Made by a program: the position numbers and the translations under genes
The notes under the pieces: model-generated
Told to the model about the DNA's origin: nothing
The model's input: the letters and a program-made list of their open reading frames with translations, nothing else
The model's database searches: none
Part shown: positions 1-8,745 of the stretch, in pieces
How the letters are laid out: every line of letters starts with the position of its first letter
Numbering within the stretch: position 1 is the stretch's first letter
Assembly (NCBI RefSeq): GCF_014773265.1
Contig: NZ_JACWMY010000007.1
Location: forward strand, 124,001-188,000
Length of the DNA: 64,000 bases
Origin: Mucilaginibacter pankratovii
GTDB lineage: Bacteria; Bacteroidota; Bacteroidia; Sphingobacteriales; Sphingobacteriaceae
Direction of reading: 5' to 3'

Positions 1-699
1 TACGGCGTTGGTGCCAAAACAGCCGTAGGCGGCGAAGTAGGCGAGCATTTTGGTTACGTATCCGAAGGCATTTTTCAAACCCAGGCAGAAATAGCAGCAC
101 ATGCGGTACAGTTCCCGGGTACTGCGCCGGGCGATATCAAGTTTAAAGATCTGGACGGCAATGGCATCATCGATGCAAACGACCGTACCTACCTGGGCAG
201 CGCTATTCCCAAATTAAATTACGGTTTAAACATTACCGCGGCTTACAAAGGTGTCGATCTGTCCATCTTCGCTTCGGGCAGCTCCGGCTTTTTCATCAAC
301 AGCCGCATGTACCGCGACCTGATGGTAACTACCGATTACATCAACCGCAGCACCGAGATATTAAACCGCTGGACACCAACCAACACTAATACCGATATCC
401 CGCGTGTGGTTGCCAACGATCCTAACCAAAATCAGCGCGATTCTGACCGTAAGGGATGGCTGCAAAACGGCAGGTATTTAAGAATCAACACCATATCGTT
501 GGGCTACACCTTTAAAAAGAACCTCATCAAAGGCATCTCCAATTTAAGGGTGTACACCACCGCGCAAAACGTTTACTCGTTCCAGGGCTACAAAGGTTTC
601 AACCCCGATTTTACTTCGGGTGTGTTTAACCCGGGTTTTGACGTGGGGTCGTTCCCTAAACCGCGCACATTGTTAGCGGGCGTACAGGTAGGTTTTTAA
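1..699 (+). CDS. SusC/RagA-family TonB-dependent outer membrane receptor, C-terminal part (5' end outside window)
   Basis: The reading frame is open from the first base and ends at a TAA at 697-699, giving the last 232 residues of a SusC-like receptor. An EF-hand-like acidic turn (DLDGNGIIDANDRTYLG), followed by repeated beta-strand patterns and a terminal aromatic residue (GVQVGF), is typical of the C-terminal barrel of SusC proteins. SusC forms the outer membrane channel that imports oligosaccharides held by its SusD lid. The SusD gene starts 31 bases downstream, and arabinan-active enzymes follow, so the likely substrate is arabino-oligosaccharide. The N-terminal carboxypeptidase-like domain and plug are not in this window. 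Family assignment is secure; substrate is inferred from neighbours. Confidence 0.93.
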   Translation, partial: YGVGAKTAVGGEVGEHFGYVSEGIFQTQAEIAAHAVQFPGTAPGDIKFKDLDGNGIIDANDRTYLGSAIPKLNYGLNITAAYKGVDLSIFASGSSGFFINSRMYRDLMVTTDYINRSTEILNRWTPTNTNTDIPRVVANDPNQNQRDSDRKGWLQNGRYLRINTISLGYTFKKNLIKGISNLRVYTTAQNVYSFQGYKGFNPDFTSGVFNPGFDVGSFPKPRTLLAGVQVGF

Positions 700-730
700 C
701 GAGGTGTTTTATACTATTAAATGAATCGAC

Positions 731-2296
731 ATGAAAAAAATTAAATATTTAATTATAGTACTCTCAATATCGTTATCATTTTTTGGATGCGATAAACGGT
801 TGGAGCAGCAAAACCCCAACCTTCAAACTTCGGTACAGTATTGGAAAACCGCCGCCGATGCATCGGCAGGTGTGGTAGCTATTTACAACAGCATGATACA
901 GGATGGCAGCTACCAGCGCATGTTCCCGGCCCTTACCGATGGCCGCGGCGACGATTTTAAAGGCGATAGCCCCTGGGGCGACCTGGTGCAGGTGGCCAAC
1001 TTTACCATCCCAACAACATCCGGCCCTGTACAATGGGTTTGGGCGCAGCATTACCAATGGGTTTACCGCACCAACCAGGTGTTAACCTACGTGCCCGATA
1101 TTACCATGGATGAGGCTTTGAAAAAACGCCTGCTTGGCCAGGCATACTTTTTAAGAGCGCTGGCTTATTTCAACCTTGCCCGTACTTACAAGCAAGTGCC
1201 GCTGATCATATCCTTACCAAAAGACCAGGCGGAGTATTACCCGCCAACCGCTACCGAAGACGAATTATGGAACCAGATCTTTGCCGATTTCCAGAAAGCG
1301 GCCGAGATGTTGCCCGTAAACTACAACAGCGTAAGCGGGGCCGACCAGGGCCAGGTAGGGCGTGCCACTAAAGGCGCTGCCGTAGGTTTGCTTGGCAAAG
1401 CTTATTTATACCGCCAAAAATGGCAGGAAGCGGCTAACCAGTTCAAGCTGATCATTGATGGTCCGGAATTGAATGTTTACAGCCTTGTGCCTGACTTCAG
1501 GGATAACTTTAAGCCAACCAATGAGAATAATACAGAATCGTTGTTCGAGATCCAGTTTGCAGATCCTTCTACTGTTGGCGGCACGGTTGGCAACTACGGC
1601 GGCGAGCCAAATGCCAACTGGAAACAGGTAAACTCTATTGGGCATACCTACGCCATGGAAGGTTTCGGCTATTCGGATTTCCTGCCAACCCGCTGGATCT
1701 ACGATGAATTTAAAAAGGAAAAAACTGTCGACGGTAACCTCGATCCGCGTTTGCTGGCTACTATTGCCTCTTACGAGCCGGGCGTATCTGAGTTGGCCTA
1801 CTTTGGTCCATGGAACAACCCTAAAACCAATATCTACCCGCGTAAATACACCCACGATGGCATCCCCGGTTTTGTGAACGAGAATAACGGGATAGAGAAC
1901 TCGGGTATCAACTACCGTGTGCTGCGTTTCTCTGATGTGCTGCTGATGTACGCCGAGGCGCTAAACGAGCTGGGCCAAACCGCAAGCGCTTACCCGTATA
2001 TCCAAAGGGTACGTAACCGCGCTAAGCTGCCCGACCTGGCAACCACCAAACCCGGTATGAGCCAGGCTGATATGCGCGAGCAGCTGGCCCACGAGCGTGC
2101 GCTGGAGTTTGCCATAGAGGCGCAGCGTATTAACGATATTATCCGTTGGGGCTGGTTATACAATGCCGGCAAACTGGCCGAATTAAAAACGCACGACAGC
2201 GATTTTAACACCTGGGCACCCGGTAACGAATACTTGCCCATCCCGCAAACAGAGCTGGATGTGAACAAGAACTTAAAGCCAAACCCGGCCAATTAA
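731..2296 (+). CDS. SusD/RagB-family starch-binding-like outer membrane lipoprotein
   Basis: This 521-residue protein starts with a lipoprotein signal ending in SFFGC (lipidated Cys20), so it should sit on the outer leaflet of the outer membrane. The body shows SusD hallmarks: TPR-like helices with RALAYFNLAR near residues 135-145, a YPY-IQRVRNRAKL segment near 420, and the terminal LPIPQTELDVN motif. SusD proteins bind polysaccharide and form the lid on the SusC channel. It directly follows the SusC end (31 bases) and precedes a GH43 lipoprotein, matching the usual order of a polysaccharide utilisation locus. Ligand specificity cannot be read from sequence; arabinan is inferred from the enzymes. 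Confidence 0.95.
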   Translation: MKKIKYLIIVLSISLSFFGCDKRLEQQNPNLQTSVQYWKTAADASAGVVAIYNSMIQDGSYQRMFPALTDGRGDDFKGDSPWGDLVQVANFTIPTTSGPVQWVWAQHYQWVYRTNQVLTYVPDITMDEALKKRLLGQAYFLRALAYFNLARTYKQVPLIISLPKDQAEYYPPTATEDELWNQIFADFQKAAEMLPVNYNSVSGADQGQVGRATKGAAVGLLGKAYLYRQKWQEAANQFKLIIDGPELNVYSLVPDFRDNFKPTNENNTESLFEIQFADPSTVGGTVGNYGGEPNANWKQVNSIGHTYAMEGFGYSDFLPTRWIYDEFKKEKTVDGNLDPRLLATIASYEPGVSELAYFGPWNNPKTNIYPRKYTHDGIPGFVNENNGIENSGINYRVLRFSDVLLMYAEALNELGQTASAYPYIQRVRNRAKLPDLATTKPGMSQADMREQLAHERALEFAIEAQRINDIIRWGWLYNAGKLAELKTHDSDFNTWAPGNEYLPIPQTELDVNKNLKPNPAN

Positions 2297-2408
2297 CGGG
2301 CGAGATCAGTTGGTTTAAGCTGCACCAGGTTGTGGTGCAGCTTATTTTAAAACATTGATAATATGGGTGAGGCGCCACCAATGGCATTCATCTGCAAAAA
2401 CATAAACC

Positions 2409-3899
2409 ATGAATTGGAGGGAAGGGGAATATTTGATCATTATTGCGGCTTTTGCGCTGCTGGCATCGGCCTGCAGTAAAAAGGACGTTACGCCGGGCGA
2501 TATCAAGCCTGTTGATACCACAAAGCCGGTTACCCCCGCTTTTGATATCAACACCATAAATGATACTTATGCCGATGTTGCGCCGTTCACGTTCTTTACA
2601 AAATGGACGGTTTATAACGTGCATGATCCATCGGTAAAAAAGTTTGGCGATTACTATTACAGCTACAGCACGGATGTAGGTTATGGGGTAGACGTGCGGC
2701 TGGGGCTGCAGATCCGCCGCTCTAAAGACCTGGTGAAATGGGAGTTTGTGGGCTGGGTATTTAACTCGCTGCCGGCGAAAGGGGCACAGTTCATCCAGAA
2801 TTTGGGCGGTACGCCCTTTAATGCGCTTTGGGCACCTTACGTGTTAAAGGTTGGGTCGGAATATAGGTTATATTATTCGTTATCCTCTGCAGTAGCGCGT
2901 TTAAGTGTTATTGGTATGGCAACCGCTTCGTCGCCCGAAGGGCCATGGGTGGAGAAAGATCTGGTTGTAACATCCGCCAATGACGCCGCCGTACAAACCA
3001 ACGCTATCGACCCTACAGTAGTGGTTACGCCCGCGGGCGAGCAGTACATGTACTACGGCTCGGCTTGGGATGGCATCTATATGCTGAAACTAAACGCTTC
3101 AACCGGGCTTGCCGCAGCATCGGGCGATAAGGGTAAAAGGATAGCCAACCGGGGCTTTACCGGCGGTAAATACAACGGCAATATCGAGGGCGCTGAAGTG
3201 ATCTATAACCCAACGCTCAACAAGTATTTCATTTTTATAGCGTACGATTGGCTGCAAACCAAGTACAATGTGAGGGTGGGCAGGGGCGATAATCCCGAAG
3301 GGCCGTTTTACGATTACAACGGGAACGACCTGAACACCAACGAGGACCATGGCCCCATGATACTGGCGCCATACCAGTTTGCCGGCCACGGTGGCTGGCA
3401 GGGAACGGCCCATTGTGCCGTGTTTGATGATGGCAACGGCCAGTATTATATGGCCCACCAGGGCAGGCCGGCTGTAAATTCATTTTTTATGGATCTGCAT
3501 GTGCGTAAAATATCGTTCACGCCGGATGGCTGGCCTGTGGTATCGCCGGAGCGCTATGCCAACGTAACGCAAACCGCTGTAGCGGCAACAGACCTTGCGG
3601 GTGATTGGGAAATGATCAACTTAAATTACCACATTGTGCCGGGCTATTCCGCCGAGCAGGTATCGGCAGATCTGCAGAGTTCGGTCGCCATTAAACTAAA
3701 TACAGGTGGTACTATTACCGGCGCTGTTACAGGTACCTGGGCGTACACCGCGCCCTGGGTAGATATTGCATTAAGCGATGGCAGCACTGCCAAAATAAAA
3801 GTAGAGCGCGAGCGCGATTGGGAGAATAAGATAGCAACAACCCTTATATTTACAGGGCTGGATAATCACGGTACGGCCGTGTGGGGCAAAAAGAAATAA
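2409..3899 (+). CDS. GH43 arabinan endo-1,5-alpha-L-arabinanase-like lipoprotein
   Basis: This 496-residue protein has a lipoprotein signal (LLASAC, Cys22), suggesting surface display, and a five-bladed GH43 propeller. The three expected carboxylates are visible: base Asp73 in VHDPSV, pKa modulator Asp201 in AIDPT, and acid Glu260 in the NIEGAE segment. The C-terminal ~100 residues after the propeller (about 395-496, with ADLAGDWEMINL then TAVWGKKK) resemble the small beta-barrel domain of extracellular endo-arabinanases (GH43_C type). As a surface lipoprotein next to SusCD it would cut arabinan backbone into importable pieces. Endo activity is inferred from the extra domain and location; other GH43 activities are possible. 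Confidence 0.85.
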   Translation: MNWREGEYLIIIAAFALLASACSKKDVTPGDIKPVDTTKPVTPAFDINTINDTYADVAPFTFFTKWTVYNVHDPSVKKFGDYYYSYSTDVGYGVDVRLGLQIRRSKDLVKWEFVGWVFNSLPAKGAQFIQNLGGTPFNALWAPYVLKVGSEYRLYYSLSSAVARLSVIGMATASSPEGPWVEKDLVVTSANDAAVQTNAIDPTVVVTPAGEQYMYYGSAWDGIYMLKLNASTGLAAASGDKGKRIANRGFTGGKYNGNIEGAEVIYNPTLNKYFIFIAYDWLQTKYNVRVGRGDNPEGPFYDYNGNDLNTNEDHGPMILAPYQFAGHGGWQGTAHCAVFDDGNGQYYMAHQGRPAVNSFFMDLHVRKISFTPDGWPVVSPERYANVTQTAVAATDLAGDWEMINLNYHIVPGYSAEQVSADLQSSVAIKLNTGGTITGAVTGTWAYTAPWVDIALSDGSTAKIKVERERDWENKIATTLIFTGLDNHGTAVWGKKK

Positions 3900-3966
3900 G
3901 CGTTTGCGGCAGGCAGAGTGAAGTAGATGCCGAACGTTTTAGAATGAAGAGAAACCAAATAGATCC

Positions 3967-5943
3967 ATGATAATTAAAAGAGCAATTTTTACGGCCTGTG
4001 CTATGGCGGCCTTAGCAACGGCCCAGGCGCAAACACCCAAGGTTTACACTATCGAGGCTGATAAGGTAAAGGCGCACATCGAGCCAACCATGTACGGTAT
4101 CTTTTTTGAGGATATTAACCTCGCTGCGGATGGCGGCGTGTATGCCGAACTGGTGAAGAACCGTTCGTTCGAGTTCAACAGTCATTTAGCGGGCTGGCAG
4201 GAACGGCAAAAAAATGGCGGCAAAGGCAGCGTGGAGGTAGTTGACCGTACCGCCCAACGCCCCGAGAACGCGCATACCATCAAAGTAAATATAGAAAGCA
4301 ATACCGGTTCTTTCGGTTTGTCCAACGAGGGTTTCCGCGGAATGGGGATCAAAAAAGGGGAGACGTACAGCTTTACCGTTACCGCCCGCAAACCGGCAGG
4401 CAGCCTGATTAAGTTAATTGCCGAACTGCATAATGCAAGCGGCAATGTTATCGGCACAGGGACTTTAACGCCAACATCGGCCAATTGGAAGAAATACAAC
4501 GTAAAGTTCACGGCTACGGCTACCGAGGATAAGGCATCGCTTTATGTATGGTTAAAGGGTAAAGGCGTGGTAGATCTGGATATGGTATCGCTGTTTCCGC
4601 AGCATACCTGGAAAAACCGCCCGGCGGGCCTGCGTGCCGACCTGGTGCAAAAACTGGCCGATATGAAGCCCGGTTTTCTGCGCTTCCCCGGCGGATGTAT
4701 TGTGGAAGGCCGTGACCTGGTGAACCGTTACCAGTGGAAAAAGAGCATCGGCGATATTGATAAACGCGAAAACATTATCAACCGCTGGAACACGGAGTTC
4801 GCTCATCGCCTTACGCCCGATTATTACCAAACTTTTGGCCTGGGCTTTATGGAGTACTTTATGACGGCCGAGGATATCGGTGCATCGCCATTGCCTATTC
4901 TTAACTGCGGCATGGCCTGCCAGTTCAACACCGGGCAACTGGTGCCGATGGATCAGCTTGACCCCTATCTGCAGGATGCTTTGGATCTGATTGAGTTTGC
5001 CAACGGCGGCCCTAATACCAAATGGGGTAAGCTGCGTGCAAGCCTCGGCCACCCCAAACCATTTAACCTGAAAATGCTGGGTGTAGGTAACGAGCAGTGG
5101 GGCGAACAATACATCGAACGCTGGAAGGTGTTCACTAAAGCGATAAAAGATAAATACCCCTCCATCAAAATTATATCCAGCCTTGGCCCTTTTGCCGAGG
5201 GCAAAGAGTTTGAATTGCTTGATAAAACCTTCAGGGGTTTAGGCGCTGATATTTTGGATGAGCACTATTACAAGGCCCCGAAATGGTTTTTAGATAACGC
5301 CAAACGGTACGATAATTACGACCGCAAAGGCCCTAAGATCTTCGCGGGTGAATATGCGGCACAAAGTGTAGCCACCGGCAGCCCGGAGAATAAAAATAAC
5401 TGGGAATGCGCATTGGCCGAGGCTGCCTTTATGACCGGCCTGGAACGTAACGCCGATGTGGTAAATATGGCATCCTACGCCCCGCTTTTTGCCCATGTGG
5501 ATGGCTGGCAATGGACGCCGGATCTGATCTGGTTTGATAACCTGCGCTCGTACGGCACACCCAATTACTATGTGCAGCAGCTATATGCGCTTAATAAAGG
5601 TACCGATGTGGTGCCATTGTTGAACGATGGCGCAATGGTAAGCGGTGAGGAAGGTGCTTATGCTACCGCGAGTATCGATAAAAACACCAAAGAACTGATC
5701 ATCAAATTTGTGAATACCACCGACAAGGCGAAGCCGGTTACTTTCAGTATCAACAGCACATCAACCTACCAAAAAACGGGCACGGTAATTACGCTTGGTA
5801 ATTATAAAAAGGATGCGGTAAATTCATTGGATACACCAACAGCGGTATCCCCGGTAAAGAGCACGATAGGTTTGAGCGGCAAGTCGGTTACGGTAACCGT
5901 TGAGCCGGCTACGTTTAAAGTTATCAGGTTGAAAATGATTTAG
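3967..5943 (+). CDS. GH51 alpha-L-arabinofuranosidase, secreted
   Basis: A 658-residue enzyme with a cleavable signal peptide (MIIKRAIFTACAMAALATAQAQ). Starting near residue 35, MYGIFFEDINLAADGG and the following PGFLRFPGG are hallmark GH51 strands of the (beta/alpha)8 barrel. The acid/base Glu376 lies in GVGNEQWG and the nucleophile Glu462 in FAGEYA. A carbohydrate-binding-like insert of the CBM4/9 type fits residues ~70-200 (ITVTARKPAGS and neighbours), and the C-terminal beta-sandwich domain runs from ~500. It removes alpha-1,2/1,3/1,5-linked arabinofuranosyl units, probably in the periplasm. It is in tandem with the surface GH43 upstream (67-base gap) and further GH43 genes downstream, supporting an arabinan pathway. 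Confidence 0.92.
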   Translation: MIIKRAIFTACAMAALATAQAQTPKVYTIEADKVKAHIEPTMYGIFFEDINLAADGGVYAELVKNRSFEFNSHLAGWQERQKNGGKGSVEVVDRTAQRPENAHTIKVNIESNTGSFGLSNEGFRGMGIKKGETYSFTVTARKPAGSLIKLIAELHNASGNVIGTGTLTPTSANWKKYNVKFTATATEDKASLYVWLKGKGVVDLDMVSLFPQHTWKNRPAGLRADLVQKLADMKPGFLRFPGGCIVEGRDLVNRYQWKKSIGDIDKRENIINRWNTEFAHRLTPDYYQTFGLGFMEYFMTAEDIGASPLPILNCGMACQFNTGQLVPMDQLDPYLQDALDLIEFANGGPNTKWGKLRASLGHPKPFNLKMLGVGNEQWGEQYIERWKVFTKAIKDKYPSIKIISSLGPFAEGKEFELLDKTFRGLGADILDEHYYKAPKWFLDNAKRYDNYDRKGPKIFAGEYAAQSVATGSPENKNNWECALAEAAFMTGLERNADVVNMASYAPLFAHVDGWQWTPDLIWFDNLRSYGTPNYYVQQLYALNKGTDVVPLLNDGAMVSGEEGAYATASIDKNTKELIIKFVNTTDKAKPVTFSINSTSTYQKTGTVITLGNYKKDAVNSLDTPTAVSPVKSTIGLSGKSVTVTVEPATFKVIRLKMI

Positions 5944-6360
5944 CAGAAGATCAGTTCCCCTGTTTGGAGCATAGCCGTCAACTTAAGGTTTTGAATTTAA
6001 AAAGAGCCATCGGCTCGATAAATATTGTAGCGGCGGGTTTTAACCCGCCGATGCAGCCGAAAGTTTTGATGAGTGCCGTAGGTACGACCCATATTTGCGA
6101 TTATATCGGCCGAACCGACGGTTCTTTACGCCGGTGCTATTTTGTGACAACGGATTGAAATCCGTTGCTACAAAATCGGTCGACGCCACGCGTCTGCTTT
6201 ACTCCTTAAGTCGACGGCTATGCCTCTTGGGAGGGGCGCGCCGGGATTGCAGTAGCAGGGGTGGGTTCGCCGACATGCTGAAAACACACTGCTGCACCCC
6301 TCTCAAGAGGGGAATTGCACAAGGCCATCGCTTTTAAGTACAGCATATTTCAAATATCTA
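5944..6360. repeat. Intergenic cluster of REP-like hairpins between GH51 and GH43 genes
   Basis: This 417-base gap has no convincing gene. It holds a run of short perfect inverted repeats: GGCGGGTTTTAACCCGCC near 6033, GTGCCGTAGGTAC near 6074, CCGAACCGACGGTTC near 6110, and AACGGATTGAAATCCGTT near 6149. A further imperfect pair, CCTCTTGGGAGGGG and CCCCTCTCAAGAGGGG, lies near 6222-6315. Such short GC-rich hairpins between A/T-rich linkers resemble repeats mobilised by REP-associated (RAYT/IS200-type) transposases in Bacteroidota. No transposase is in the window. The region could also stabilise or terminate transcripts between the two halves of the operon. Confidence 0.6.
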
Positions 6361-7395
6361 ATGTTCAAAAAACTATTATTAACCGCCTTTATCCTGTTGC
6401 TGGGCTTCCATATAAAAGCCCAGGAACTGAAGACGGATATTTCCGTACACGACCCGGTGATTATAAAGCAGGATAGCGTTTATTATATTTTTTGCACGGG
6501 GATGGGGATCGGTAATTGGTCGGGTACCGACAAGGTGCATTGGAAACGCGAAAAGCAAATATTTGCAAAGGCGCCGCAATGGGTGCTTGATTTTTTGCCG
6601 GCGTTTAACAACCACATCTGGGCACCTGATATTTCGTACTACAAGGGCACTTATTATCTGTTCTATTCGGTATCGGCCTTCGGCAAAAACACTTCGGCTA
6701 TCGGATTGGCAACTAATACTACACTGCATCCCAACGCCCCCAATTATAAATGGGTAGACCACGGGCAGATCATCCGTTCTATCCCAAATCAAACCAACTG
6801 GAACGCCATCGACCCCAACTTAATAACTGATGATAAAGGCACGCCCTATCTCGCGTTCGGCTCTTTTTGGGACGGGCTGAAACTGGTTAAGCTGAATAAC
6901 GACAGGATGAGTGTTGCGGAAGATCTTGCAACTATCCCCACCATCGCCAGCCGGAAAAAAGAACCCTCGGCAGAAAATCCCCCGTCGGTAGATGGTAACC
7001 CGGCGGATGCAGGGGGCAACGCGATAGAGGCGCCATTTATCTTTAAGCACGATAAATATTACTACCTGTTCGCATCCATAGATTATTGCTGCAAAGGGCC
7101 AAAGAGTACTTATAAAATGATCATCGGCCGCGCCAAAAGTATCAAAGGACCATATTTAAATAAAGACGGCATCGCCATGAACCGCAGCGGCGGCAGTATT
7201 TTACTGGAAGGGGATAAGGACTGGTACGGTGTGGGCCATAATGGCGTTGGTACCTTTGATGGTGCCGATTACATTGTGTTCCACGGGTACGCTGCTGCCG
7301 ACAAAGGGATCCCCAAGCTTCGCCTCGCCAAATTGAACTGGATTGATGGCTGGCCGGAAATTAATAAAGACGATCTAACAATCAATAAAAAATAA
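6361..7395 (+). CDS. GH43 arabinanase/arabinofuranosidase, secreted
   Basis: This 344-residue protein has a signal peptide ending HIKAQ and consists of a single GH43 propeller. Catalytic candidates are Asp31 (VHDPV), Asp151 (AIDPN) and Glu223 (NAIEAPFIF). The sequence LPAFNNHIWAPDISYYKGTY is typical of the arabinanase-like GH43 branch. Between blades it carries an insert rich in Lys/Glu/Pro near residues 195-220. It ends two bases before the next GH43 start, so the two are surely co-transcribed. Without the lipobox of the upstream GH43 enzyme it is likely periplasmic, processing imported arabino-oligosaccharides. Endo versus exo action is undetermined. Confidence 0.87.
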   Translation: MFKKLLLTAFILLLGFHIKAQELKTDISVHDPVIIKQDSVYYIFCTGMGIGNWSGTDKVHWKREKQIFAKAPQWVLDFLPAFNNHIWAPDISYYKGTYYLFYSVSAFGKNTSAIGLATNTTLHPNAPNYKWVDHGQIIRSIPNQTNWNAIDPNLITDDKGTPYLAFGSFWDGLKLVKLNNDRMSVAEDLATIPTIASRKKEPSAENPPSVDGNPADAGGNAIEAPFIFKHDKYYYLFASIDYCCKGPKSTYKMIIGRAKSIKGPYLNKDGIAMNRSGGSILLEGDKDWYGVGHNGVGTFDGADYIVFHGYAAADKGIPKLRLAKLNWIDGWPEINKDDLTINKK

Positions 7396-7396
7396 T

Positions 7397-8368
7397 ATGA
7401 TTACCAAAAAGTACTTATTTGCTTTAGTCGCCTGCTGCCTGTTTGGGCTTGTTAAGGCGCAGGATACCGTTTTCCACGCTAACGGTAACCCCATCATCCG
7501 CCATAAATTCACCGCCGACCCGGCTGCAATGGTTTATAACGGCAAAGTGTACCTGTACACCGGGATAGACGAAGCGCCGGCCGGCAAAAACAATTATGTT
7601 ATGCACCACTGGGCCAGCTTTACCACTACCGATATGAACACCTGGACGGAGCACCCATCGCCCCTGAATGTGAAAGATTTTAGCTGGGCGAAGGCCGATG
7701 CGTGGGCATCGCAGGTGATAGAACGCAATGGTAAATTTTACTGGTATGTTGCTGTTGAGCATGCCACCATACCCGGCAAGGCGATAGGGGTGGCGGTTGC
7801 TGATAATCCTTTAGGTCCGTTTAAGGATGCACGCGGCAGTGCGATCGTAACCAACGATATGACCAAAGCCGTAAAGCATTCCTGGGATGATATCGACCCC
7901 TCGGTAATTATTGATAAGGACGGGCAGGCCTACCTGTTTTGGGGTAACGGCATTTGCTATTACGCCAAACTAAAACCCAACATGACCGAACTGGACGGCC
8001 CTATCCAAACCATCACCTTACCGCATTTTACCGAGGCGCCATGGATCCATTACCGCAATGGCTGGTATTACCTGTCATACGCTTATGAGTTCCCCGAGAA
8101 AATAGCTTACGCCATGAGCAGGAGCGTTACCGGCCCCTGGGTGTACAAAGGTATTATTAACGAACTGGCGGGCAATTCCAACACCAACCACCAGGCCATT
8201 ATTGATTTTAGAGGAAAATCGTACTTTATATATCATACAGGCGCATTAGCTGCGGATGCGGGGAGTTTTCACCGCTCGGTTTGTATAGATAGGCTGTATT
8301 ACGATACGGATGGTACCATCAAACGCGTGGTGATGACCAGCGAAGGGGTGAAGAAGATCGGTAAATAG
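7397..8368 (+). CDS. GH43 beta-xylosidase/alpha-L-arabinofuranosidase-like enzyme, secreted
   Basis: A 323-residue protein with a signal peptide (LFGLVKAQ) and a complete GH43 propeller. Likely catalytic residues are Asp41 (FTADPAAMVY), Asp167 (DIDPSV) and Glu213 (TEAPWIHYRNGWYYLSY). The HANGNPIIRHKFTADP start is the signature of the GH43 branch annotated as xylosidases or arabinofuranosidases acting on short oligosaccharides. The start codon lies two bases after the stop of the preceding GH43 gene, and a strong hairpin terminator follows at 8370-8404, so this is the last gene of the arabinan locus. It probably completes side-chain or terminal arabinose release; exact linkage is unknown. Confidence 0.87.
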   Translation: MITKKYLFALVACCLFGLVKAQDTVFHANGNPIIRHKFTADPAAMVYNGKVYLYTGIDEAPAGKNNYVMHHWASFTTTDMNTWTEHPSPLNVKDFSWAKADAWASQVIERNGKFYWYVAVEHATIPGKAIGVAVADNPLGPFKDARGSAIVTNDMTKAVKHSWDDIDPSVIIDKDGQAYLFWGNGICYYAKLKPNMTELDGPIQTITLPHFTEAPWIHYRNGWYYLSYAYEFPEKIAYAMSRSVTGPWVYKGIINELAGNSNTNHQAIIDFRGKSYFIYHTGALAADAGSFHRSVCIDRLYYDTDGTIKRVVMTSEGVKKIGK

Positions 8369-8369
8369 C

Positions 8370-8405
8370 AAAAACGGCCGCCGGTTTTATCGGTGGCCGT
8401 TTTTA
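8370..8405. terminator. Bidirectional Rho-independent terminator
   Basis: AAAAACGGCC and GGCCGTTTTT form a strong stem with flanking A and T runs, so it can end transcription from both sides. It separates the GH43 operon (plus strand) from the convergent small acidic protein gene (minus strand). Confidence 0.85.
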
Positions 8406-8422
8406 CTTGCTATGCATTTTTG

Positions 8423-8677
8423 TTATTCAAACTCTTCGTCCTCATCTTCTTCTTCGGGCACGTAGTTGGCAATGGCTTGCCCAATTTGGTTAGTTTCGGG
8501 GTCATTATCAAACATGGGCATCTCGGTTTCGGGGTTTAGCTTTAGCCAATGGTTTTCGGTGTCTTTTTCTATCTTGCCAAATTCCACCCCGGCTTTAAAA
8601 ATGGTGTAAACGTTATCCTCCTCGGGGAACACGGAATAAACTATTCCATTCACTAATATGTCAAATGGGTCTTGCAT
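8423..8677 (-). CDS. Small acidic conserved hypothetical protein
   Basis: An 84-residue protein without signal peptide or membrane segment. It starts MQDPFDILVNGIVYSVFPEE and ends in a very acidic tail (VPEEEDEDEEFE). The first ~50 residues alternate hydrophobic and polar residues like a small beta-sheet domain. The gene is convergent with the GH43 operon, stands 68 bases downstream of the NIPSNAP gene on the same strand, and shares the terminator at 8370-8405. I do not recognise a characterised family; proteins of this type recur in Sphingobacteriaceae, but that is from memory and not checked. No function is proposed. Confidence 0.7.
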   Translation of the reverse strand: MQDPFDILVNGIVYSVFPEEDNVYTIFKAGVEFGKIEKDTENHWLKLNPETEMPMFDNDPETNQIGQAIANYVPEEEDEDEEFE

Positions 8678-8745
8678 GGGTATTTATGTTGTTGTAGCGG
8701 CAAAGCTATCAAAATAACCATTTGCCTGTAAACCGAATCCCCGGA

